Source of the DNA: JBBRWV01 sp038248985
GTDB taxonomy: Bacteria > Planctomycetota > Phycisphaerae > WQYP01
Length of the DNA: 20,349 nucleotides
Assembly (NCBI GenBank): GCA_038248985.1
Contig: JBBRWV010000067.1
Span: 1 to 20,349 of the forward strand
Direction of reading: 5' to 3'
Position 1 is the first letter of the stretch, and each line of letters starts with the position of its first letter. The position numbers were made by a program, and so were the translations under genes. The notes under the pieces were generated by a model, which had not been told where the DNA came from, ran no database searches, and was given only the letters and a program-made list of their open reading frames with translations. Positions 15,386 through 20,349 of the stretch are shown piece after piece.

Positions 15386-15441
15386 TGAGGGGCCAGGGGT
15401 CAGGGGTCAAAATATTTCAAGACTCACGTTTCAAGAATCAA
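15386..15441. repeat. heptamer-phased imperfect tandem repeat
   Basis: The gap between the DUF485 and symporter genes divides into eight consecutive 7-mers: TGAGGGG, CCAGGGG, TCAGGGG, TCAAAAT, ATTTCAA, GACTCAC, GTTTCAA, GAATCAA. The first three are one family; the last four form a 14-nt unit present twice with 11 of 14 positions equal (15414-15427 and 15428-15441). It lies 11 bp before the symporter start on that strand, so it would be transcribed as the intercistronic leader. Confidence 0.55.
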
Positions 15442-15474
15442 GCTGCAGGGGGAGCGGGTTGGGGGTTCCAGTGA

Positions 15475-15762
15475 TTACGATCGGGGGGTTTTGGTGAGGC
15501 GCATGTAGATGAGGGCGAGGAAGAGTGCGGCGAAGATGAGGGCGACGCCGTAGACGATGGCGATGTTGGGGCCGCCGAGGGAGATTTCGTAGTCGCCGAG
15601 GGGGATGGAGGTTTCGGAGAGCCAGGCGGGGCGGAAGATGTTGAGGGCGATGAAGCCGCCGTAGAGGGCGAAGTAGATGAGGAAGAGGATGAGTCCCTGG
15701 CGGGCGTTGCGGCTGATGATATCGGGGTGGTCCTCATGGTGAGGATGGAGAGGGTTTGACAT
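15475..15762 (-). CDS. DUF485 small membrane protein, symporter partner
   Basis: A 95-residue protein with two membrane helices (about 23-43 and 66-87) joined by a short loop, and a His-rich N-terminus (LHPHHEDHPD). Length, topology and the phrases FLIYFALYGGFIAL and IYGVAL-like second helix (IAIVYGVALIFAALFLALIY) fit DUF485, the family of E. coli YjcH, which is encoded just upstream of the acetate symporter ActP. Here too it precedes the symporter on the same strand, 99 bp away. It probably assists or forms a complex with the transporter, though its biochemical job is not established. GGAG lies 8 nt before the ATG. It is divergent from the zinc-ribbon gene. Confidence 0.85.
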   Translation of the reverse strand: MSNPLHPHHEDHPDIISRNARQGLILFLIYFALYGGFIALNIFRPAWLSETSIPLGDYEISLGGPNIAIVYGVALIFAALFLALIYMRLTKTPRS

Positions 15763-15896
15763 GTGAATGGCTCCGAGTTTGAGGTGTGGAGGGAAGATAC
15801 CGCAAGGGAGGGGGGAGGGGAAGGTTTTTCTGGGAGAAGTGGGAGGAGGTGGTGGGGTGGATTATGCGGAGTACTTCACAAATGGCGTGCATCTGC

Positions 15897-15908
15897 GACA
15901 ATGGAGAT
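15897..15908 (+). promoter_or_regulatory. candidate leaderless -10 of the zinc-ribbon gene
   Basis: GACAAT at 15897-15902 (4 of 6 to TATAAT) is followed by 6 nt, GGAGAT, and then ATG 15909. The spacing is identical to that at the GNAT and CCA genes. GGAG here is only 2 nt from the ATG, too near to work as a normal ribosome site. No -35 is recognisable. Confidence 0.3.
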
Positions 15909-16712
15909 ATGAACTACCAGGTTACATGCGTATGCGGGACACGATTTCATATCAGCCAGGAGCAGGTGGGGCGGCACGTCACGTGTCCGGCGTGCAACCG
16001 GGCGTTGATCCCGTTGACGGCGGTGGGCGAAGGACCGGGAGAGAGTGCGGCCGAGGGGGGAGCGGCCAAGCCGGTGGCGGAGGCGCGGGTTCAAGTGGAT
16101 ACGACGAAGCGGTGCCCGGCGTGCGGCGAGCAGATTTTGGCGATTGCCAGGAAGTGCAAGCATTGCGGGGAATATTTGGATCGGGAGCAGGCGGTGCCGG
16201 GGGAGGCGGCGACGCCGTTGCAGCCGGACAGCGCGGACCCGGTTTTTGATTTGTCGGTATCGCAGTGGGACAACTTCTGGAAATATTTGATTTTGCTGAC
16301 GGTGTTTTTGGTGATTGCGGCGGCGCTGATTTTTATTGAGCCGTTGAAGGTGTATGCGGCGGTGGGGGTAACGGGGAGTTTTGTGTTGCTGGCGTTTATT
16401 GCGTGGTTCTTTTACTTGTCGGTGCGGAACAGCCGGTGCATCATCAAGCCGTCGCGGATTGAGACGGAGGTGGGGATTTTTGCGAAGTCGATAGACACGT
16501 TGGAGATTTATAGGATTACGGATTTGGAGTTGCGGCAGGGGATCGTGCAACGGGTGCTGGGGATAGGGACGGTGGCGATCAAGTCGAATGATCCATCGAA
16601 TCCGGAGTTGCTGCTGTACCAGATTCCGCGGGCGCGGAAAGTGTACAAGTATCTGCAGGATCAGATTCCGCAGGCGCAGAAGCAGCGTGGGATAATGTTC
16701 GTGCAGAAATAA
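15909..16712 (+). CDS. membrane protein with two zinc ribbons and a bPH2 domain
   Basis: A 267-residue protein with three parts. The N-terminus has two zinc ribbons: Cys7, Cys9, Cys26, Cys29 and, after an Ala/Glu-rich linker, Cys69, Cys72, Cys83, Cys86 (CPACGEQI...CKHCGEYL). Two membrane helices follow (about 124-145 and 149-171). The C-terminal part (172-255) is a bacterial PH domain (bPH2/DUF304), seen in RIETEVGIFAKSIDTLEIYRI-type sequence and the VLGIGTVAIKS turn. Function is unknown; both soluble parts probably face the cytosol. Start choice is uncertain: ATG 15909 begins just before the first ribbon, whereas ATG 15864, 13 nt after a perfect AGGAGGT (15844-15850), would add 15 residues. 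It is followed 32 bp later by the nucleotidyltransferase gene. Confidence 0.82.
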   Translation: MNYQVTCVCGTRFHISQEQVGRHVTCPACNRALIPLTAVGEGPGESAAEGGAAKPVAEARVQVDTTKRCPACGEQILAIARKCKHCGEYLDREQAVPGEAATPLQPDSADPVFDLSVSQWDNFWKYLILLTVFLVIAAALIFIEPLKVYAAVGVTGSFVLLAFIAWFFYLSVRNSRCIIKPSRIETEVGIFAKSIDTLEIYRITDLELRQGIVQRVLGIGTVAIKSNDPSNPELLLYQIPRARKVYKYLQDQIPQAQKQRGIMFVQK

Positions 16713-16732
16713 CCGACGTGGGCGGTTGGTTG

Positions 16733-16744
16733 TACAATTCGATA
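16733..16744 (+). promoter_or_regulatory. candidate leaderless -10 of the CCA gene
   Basis: TACAAT at 16733-16738 (5 of 6 to TATAAT) is followed by TCGATA and ATG 16745. A start 7 nt after the box falls on the A of the ATG. No Shine-Dalgarno is present between the upstream stop codon (16710-16712) and the ATG, only GTTGGTTG. No good -35 is seen. Confidence 0.4.
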
Positions 16745-17983
16745 ATGAGCAAGATGGAATCATCGGAAGGCTTGGCGCTGCGGATTGTGCGGGCGCTGCA
16801 GGGGGCGGGGCACACGGCCTATTTTGCGGGGGGATGCGTGCGTGATCGGCTGATGGGGCGGGTGCCGGCGGATTTTGATGTGGCGACTTCGGCGAAGCCG
16901 GAGGAAGTGCTGCGGATTTTTCCGCGGTCGCAGAAGGTGGGCGCGGCGTTTGGGGTGGTGCTGGTGCGGGAGCAGCGGGAGACAGTGGAGGTGGCGACGT
17001 TTCGGGCGGATGGGACGTATACGGATGGGCGGCGGCCGGATTCGGTGCGGTTTACGAATGCAGAGGAAGATGCGCGGCGGCGGGACTTTACATGCAACGG
17101 GTTGTTTTTTGATCCGGTGGCGGAACGGCTTTTTGATTTTGTGGGAGGGGTGGCGGATATTGAGGGGAAACAATTGCGGGCGATTGGGGAGGCGGGGAAA
17201 CGGTTTGGGGAGGATTATTTGCGGATCCTGCGGGCGGTGCGTTTTTCGGTGAAGCTGGGGTTTACGATTGAAGGGGCGACGGGAGCGGCGATGCGGGAAC
17301 ATCGGGGGGGGATTGAGATGTTGAGCCGGGAGCGCGTGGGGGAGGAACTGCGGATGATTTTTGCGGTGGGGCGAGCGGTGGAGGCGGCGCGGGAGTTGGC
17401 GGAGTATGGGATGCTGGAGGTGATTTTCCCGGCGTATGCGGGGCAATCGAAGGGAGGCGGGGAGTGGCGTCGATTGGGGAAATTGGGAACCGGGTTGAGT
17501 TGGATTGTGGCGCTACAGGTGATGCTGCGGGATTGGCTGGAGGGGGTGGAGGTGGACTGGATGAAGATGACGGGGCGGTTGCGGGAACGGTTGATCTTAA
17601 GCAATGAGGAAACGGGGGAGTTTGGATGGATGGCGGAGAAACTGCCTGTTTTGCGGAGTTGGCGGACGAACGGCCGGGCGGTGATGAAGCGGGTGATGGC
17701 GGATGGGCGATGGGGGTCTCTGGTGGGGTTGTATGAGGCGTGCGAGGGGGAGAATGCGGAGATGCGGGCGCGGGTGGAGGTTTTGCGGAAGGAGGGGGTA
17801 GGGATTGAGCCGTGGGTGACGGGGGAGGATTTGATAGGGTTGGGGGCGCGGCCGGGGCCGGGGTTTCGGAAGTGGCTGGATGGGTTGTATGACCGACAAT
17901 TGGAGATGGAATTTTTGAGCCGGGAGGAGGCGTTGGGGGCGGCGCGGGTGTTGGTGGGGAAGGGGACCTTACAGAAGGGATGA
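16745..17983 (+). CDS. cca: CCA tRNA nucleotidyltransferase / poly(A) polymerase family
   Basis: A 412-residue class II nucleotidyltransferase, the family that adds or repairs the 3' CCA of tRNA. The head domain has GGCVRD (29-34), the metal-binding pair Asp43 and Asp45 in ADFDVAT, and RRRDFTCNGLFF (111-122), whose E/D-R-R-x-D neighbourhood selects the nucleotide; the neck begins with DYLRILRAVRFSVKLGFTIE. The C-terminal third is helical and not strongly conserved. Members of this family can be CCA-adding, A-adding, or poly(A) polymerase; sequence alone does not decide. The frame opens at GTG 16718 but ATG 16745 is preferred, as the extra residues are Trp/Gly filler over the promoter-like box. 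It is convergent with the esterase gene; the terminator between them starts 4 bp after this stop. Confidence 0.9.
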   Translation: MSKMESSEGLALRIVRALQGAGHTAYFAGGCVRDRLMGRVPADFDVATSAKPEEVLRIFPRSQKVGAAFGVVLVREQRETVEVATFRADGTYTDGRRPDSVRFTNAEEDARRRDFTCNGLFFDPVAERLFDFVGGVADIEGKQLRAIGEAGKRFGEDYLRILRAVRFSVKLGFTIEGATGAAMREHRGGIEMLSRERVGEELRMIFAVGRAVEAARELAEYGMLEVIFPAYAGQSKGGGEWRRLGKLGTGLSWIVALQVMLRDWLEGVEVDWMKMTGRLRERLILSNEETGEFGWMAEKLPVLRSWRTNGRAVMKRVMADGRWGSLVGLYEACEGENAEMRARVEVLRKEGVGIEPWVTGEDLIGLGARPGPGFRKWLDGLYDRQLEMEFLSREEALGAARVLVGKGTLQKG

Positions 17984-17986
17984 GCC

Positions 17987-18022
17987 AAAAGAAAAGCCCG
18001 TGGATGGGAGATCCACGGGCTT
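17987..18022 (-). terminator. strong intrinsic terminator of the esterase gene
   Basis: A 12-bp perfect stem, AAGCCCGTGGAT (17994-18005) with ATCCACGGGCTT (18011-18022), closes a 5-nt loop. Read on the minus strand it is followed by TTCTTTT (17993 to 17987). It begins 23 bp after the esterase stop (18046). On the plus strand it would also form a hairpin behind the CCA gene, but without a U-tract. Confidence 0.9.
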
Positions 18023-18045
18023 CGAGAATTAGGGAGGGGGATATT

Positions 18046-18987
18046 TTAGTAGACAGTGGGGACGAGGGCCTGATCATCGGAGCGGGACTTGGCCGGGACG
18101 GCTGCGGGCTTCACGGAAGCGGCGGCGGGGGCGACGACGGTTTTGAGGGGGGCGACCGCAGGGGCGACCGGGGCGGCGCTGACGGATTTTGCGGGGGCGG
18201 AGGGAGATGCGGCTATGGCGCGTTTGCGTTGGGAGCGCATCCAATCGAAGAGTTCGGTTCCGCCGTAAACGCCGGACCAGCAATCGTGTCCGCCGCCATT
18301 GGTCCGGGTGTACTGAACTTTGCCTCCGAGGGCGTTGACTTTTTCGGCCATGTTGGAGTCGTTCCATTCACCGGCGAAGGGATCGCCGAAGTTGTGATAG
18401 GAGCGGATGGGCATGTCCGTGAGCTGGGGTGCGAATTTTTCAGGATTGGCGGAGGAGCCCATGGGGACGAGAGCGGAGAAGTATTGTTTGTAGGTGGCGC
18501 CGATGGCCCATGTCCCGTAGCCACCGGTGGAGAGGCCGGTGAGGGTGACGCAGCCATCGTCGACGGAGTAATCTTTCTTGACCTGTTCGAAGACGGCGAT
18601 GACTTCGCGGGCGTTAGAGGAATCTTCTTTCCAACTGCCACCACCGGACTGCGGGAAGATCACGATGAAAGGGAAGGTGGATTGCTGATCAAAGACGAAT
18701 GGGGCGAGCCCGACGTGAAGAGGACCTTTGGCATCGTTGCCGCCTTCGCCGACTCCGTGGAGGAAGACAATGACAGGATATTTTTTGGTGGGTGAGTAGG
18801 AGTGGGGGACGAAGAGGGCGTAGGTTTGGTCGGAATTTTCAAACTTGAGGGATTTGACGAGGAAGCCGGTGCTGCTTTTGTCGCGGGCCTCCCAAGCAAC
18901 TGAACGAGCGCCGTTGCAGCCTGCGAGGAGGCTGATGGACAGGGCGAGACCGAGAGTGAGGATGGTTTTTTTGAATAGACGAGGCAT
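18046..18987 (-). CDS. lipoprotein esterase / predicted peptidase (alpha/beta hydrolase)
   Basis: A 313-residue alpha/beta hydrolase. A lipoprotein signal ends at lipobox LAGC with Cys24, so the enzyme is membrane-anchored and faces outside the cytoplasm. The catalytic triad is visible: nucleophile Ser153 in GLSTGGYGTW, Asp202 in NFGDPFAGEW, and His234 in NGGGHDCW; PVIVFLHGVGEGG (71-83) forms the oxyanion region. The fold resembles COG4099 predicted peptidases and PHB-depolymerase-like/feruloyl esterases; the substrate is unknown. Residues 258-300 are an Ala/Pro/Val-rich tail, possibly a cell-wall-spanning or flexible segment. AAAGGAG lies 9 nt before the ATG. A strong terminator follows. Plus-strand G over C excess is weaker here (19 G to 14 C in 18541-18600) than elsewhere, a hint of later arrival or different selection. 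Confidence 0.88.
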   Translation of the reverse strand: MPRLFKKTILTLGLALSISLLAGCNGARSVAWEARDKSSTGFLVKSLKFENSDQTYALFVPHSYSPTKKYPVIVFLHGVGEGGNDAKGPLHVGLAPFVFDQQSTFPFIVIFPQSGGGSWKEDSSNAREVIAVFEQVKKDYSVDDGCVTLTGLSTGGYGTWAIGATYKQYFSALVPMGSSANPEKFAPQLTDMPIRSYHNFGDPFAGEWNDSNMAEKVNALGGKVQYTRTNGGGHDCWSGVYGGTELFDWMRSQRKRAIAASPSAPAKSVSAAPVAPAVAPLKTVVAPAAASVKPAAVPAKSRSDDQALVPTVY

Positions 18988-19119
18988 TGTGGGTGGCTCC
19001 TTTAAAAGGACAAAAGAAAGGTTTGAAGGATTAGATAAGTGAGTATCGGATATATGGGCGGTTTCAGCGCTGTGATTCGCAGTGATGATATTTGGAACGG
19101 AGATTTTACAATGTGACGG

Positions 19120-19149
19120 CGTGCGGACAAAATAGAAAGTTCCTAGAAT
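19120..19149 (+). promoter_or_regulatory. candidate hemQ promoter
   Basis: TAGAAT at 19144-19149 (5 of 6 to TATAAT) is preceded, 18 bp upstream, by CGTGCG (19120-19125), which resembles CGTGCC found at the same distance from TATTAT upstream of the SEC-C and GNAT genes. The start would be near 19156 and the leader about 18 nt, including GGAG at 19162-19165, 8 nt before the ATG. Confidence 0.4.
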
Positions 19150-19173
19150 ATCGAAATTTTTGGAGTCTCAGAC

Positions 19174-19974
19174 ATGGCCGATGCCGGTTCGCCGATTCAG
19201 AGTCCCGTTCCCCCCCCCACTGCTGCGGTTGGCCATAGGCGGCCGGTGCCGAGCGCGCAGGCGTCCGCAAGTGCGAAGCCGGCGTTGCGGCGGCAATATG
19301 TTTCGTTTGTTTTTTACAAGTTGCAGAGTGAGTTTCGGCGGCTGCCGATCGAGCAGCAACGGGCGATGCTGGAGGAATTTGCGGCGCTGGTGGAGGGAGT
19401 GGACCGGCAAAAGATGATATTGCTGACGTATTCGACGGTGGGGACGCGGGCGGATACGGATTTGATGTTCTGGCGGATTGCGTTTGAGCTGGGGGATATT
19501 CAGGCATTTCATGCGGCGATTAATCGGTTGCCGATCGCGGGATATCTGGAGACGCCGTATTCGTATTTGGCGCAGACGAAGCGGTCGACTTACATTGATA
19601 AGCTGGACCCGTCGCACGATGAATCGCGGACGGTGATTCGGCCGGGCAAGCACAAGTATGTGTTTGTGTATCCGTTTGTGAAGAAGCGCGAGTGGTATCT
19701 GCTGCACAAGACAACGCGGCAGGGGATCATGGATGAGCATATTGAGATCGGGACGAAATATCAGAGCGTGCGGCTGAACACGACGTATTCGTTTGGGCTG
19801 GACGACCAGGAATTTGTGGTGGCGTTTGAGACGGAAGAGCCGGGGGATTTTCTGGACCTGGTGCAGGAACTGCGGGAGAGTGAAGGGAGCAAGTACACGG
19901 AACGGGATACGCCGATCTTTACGGCGGTGCAGACGCCGGTGCGGGAGTTGGTGAAGCAGTTGGCGGGGATTTGA
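19174..19974 (+). CDS. hemQ: HemQ coproheme decarboxylase (chlorite dismutase family)
   Basis: A 266-residue member of the chlorite dismutase superfamily, of the HemQ type that decarboxylates coproheme III to heme b in the last step of the coproporphyrin-dependent pathway. Family marks are WRIAFELGDIQAF, the segment YPFVKKREWYLL (166-177, whose Tyr166 aligns with the radical-forming tyrosine of HemQ), the likely proximal heme ligand His189 in GIMDEHIEIGTKY, and SFGLDDQEFVVAFETEEP. True chlorite dismutases carry a distal Arg that I did not locate, so the HemQ role is preferred. The first 38 residues are a Pro/Ala/Ser-rich extension outside the usual fold, and contain a run of nine C at 19210-19218. 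It is convergent with aroC, with 6 bp between stops. Confidence 0.9.
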   Translation: MADAGSPIQSPVPPPTAAVGHRRPVPSAQASASAKPALRRQYVSFVFYKLQSEFRRLPIEQQRAMLEEFAALVEGVDRQKMILLTYSTVGTRADTDLMFWRIAFELGDIQAFHAAINRLPIAGYLETPYSYLAQTKRSTYIDKLDPSHDESRTVIRPGKHKYVFVYPFVKKREWYLLHKTTRQGIMDEHIEIGTKYQSVRLNTTYSFGLDDQEFVVAFETEEPGDFLDLVQELRESEGSKYTERDTPIFTAVQTPVRELVKQLAGI

Positions 19975-19980
19975 GGTGGA

Positions 19981-20349
19981 TCAGGGGGACTGCGAAGGGA
20001 GATTGCGTGCGGCTTCGAGGTAGCGGCGGTAGTTGTCGCGCATCTCGGTGAGGGAGTCGCCGGCGAATTTTTCGATGAGGGCGCGGGCGATTTCGAAGGC
20101 GATGACGTTTTCCATAACGACGCCGGCGGCGGAGATGGCGGAGATGTCGGAGCGTTCCCAGCCGGCGGCGGATTTTTCGTGGGTGCGGAGGTCGACGGAG
20201 GCGAGGGGTTTGCCGAGAGTGCTGATGGGTTTCATGGCGCCGCGGACGACGATGGGCTGACCGTTGGTCATGCCGCCTTCGAGGCCGCCGGCGTTGTTGG
20301 TTTTGCGGACGAAGCCGAGGGAGGGGGTGTTTTGCAGTGCGGGATCGAA
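19981..20349 (-). CDS. aroC: chorismate synthase, C-terminal part (cut by window end)
   Basis: The last 122 residues of AroC, which converts EPSP to chorismate with reduced FMN, the final step of the shikimate pathway. The frame runs to the window edge without a stop. It includes the family signature NNAGGLEGGMTNGQPIVVRG and AMKPISTL, followed by ERSDISAISAAGVVMENVIAFE and a helical end (EKFAGDSLTEMRDNYRRYL). The N-terminal two thirds lie outside the window. An internal ATG at 20271 should not be taken as the start, because conserved motif lies upstream of it. Confidence 0.95.
   Translation of the reverse strand, partial: FDPALQNTPSLGFVRKTNNAGGLEGGMTNGQPIVVRGAMKPISTLGKPLASVDLRTHEKSAAGWERSDISAISAAGVVMENVIAFEIARALIEKFAGDSLTEMRDNYRRYLEAARNLPSQSP

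Noticed and set aside
15767..16249. 160-residue plus-strand frame overlapping the zinc-ribbon gene
   Set aside because: It is Gly-rich and overlaps a frame with eight ordered zinc-ribbon cysteines and a PH domain.
19174..19974. Chlorite-detoxifying dismutase
   Set aside because: HemQ-type segments fit better, and no perchlorate or chlorite genes are nearby; a decisive test is alignment of the distal pocket residue.
20271..20273. ATG on the minus strand as the aroC start
   Set aside because: The conserved NNAGGLEGG motif continues upstream of it to the window edge, so the ATG is internal.
1..20349. CRISPR array, tRNA, rRNA, insertion sequence
   Set aside because: No regularly spaced direct repeats of 25-40 bp, no cloverleaf, and no transposase or flanking inverted repeats were found on reading both strands.

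Overview
The window reads as a stretch of bacterial chromosome from a high-GC organism, most likely a planctomycete (possibly Phycisphaerae) or a relative in the PVC group. This is an inference from gene content, not proven: GatCAB amidotransferase, HemQ-type heme synthesis, a fused fucokinase/GDP-fucose pyrophosphorylase, a large exported WD40 protein, a cytosolic-looking GH10 enzyme, a DUF485 plus acetate-type symporter pair, and weak or missing Shine-Dalgarno sites at several starts. No rRNA, tRNA, CRISPR array, insertion sequence or prophage is visible.

Layout. The left edge (1-33, minus) holds only the first 11 codons of an unidentified gene. From 260 to 9743 everything reads plus: gatC, an unknown lipoprotein, gatA, a SEC-C zinc-tail protein, a GNAT acetyltransferase, gatB and fkp. 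So the three subunits of the tRNA-dependent amidotransferase are spread over 6.2 kb with three unrelated genes between them. From 9772 orientations alternate: a WD40 propeller protein (minus), a GH10 glycoside hydrolase (plus), a symporter and its DUF485 partner (minus), a zinc-ribbon/bPH2 membrane protein and a CCA-type nucleotidyltransferase (plus), an esterase lipoprotein (minus), hemQ (plus), and the 3' end of aroC (minus, cut by the window end).

How the genes fit together. GatCAB makes Gln-tRNA(Gln) and/or Asn-tRNA(Asn), and the CCA enzyme completes tRNA 3' ends, so two parts concern tRNA supply. Fkp salvages L-fucose to GDP-fucose, and the GH10 protein, the exported esterase and the symporter could belong to a carbohydrate/organic acid economy, but no single dedicated operon is evident. 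HemQ and AroC are housekeeping biosynthesis enzymes.

Most notable signals: a strong G-over-C bias on the plus strand that holds whichever way the genes point, so plus-strand genes favour G-ending codons and minus-strand genes C-ending codons; three genes whose start codon lies exactly 6 nt after a -10-like hexamer (candidate leaderless mRNAs); a row of eight heptamers between DUF485 and the symporter; an additional soluble domain inside the symporter; and a textbook intrinsic terminator behind the esterase gene. I found no clear evidence for a wholly new multi-gene system.
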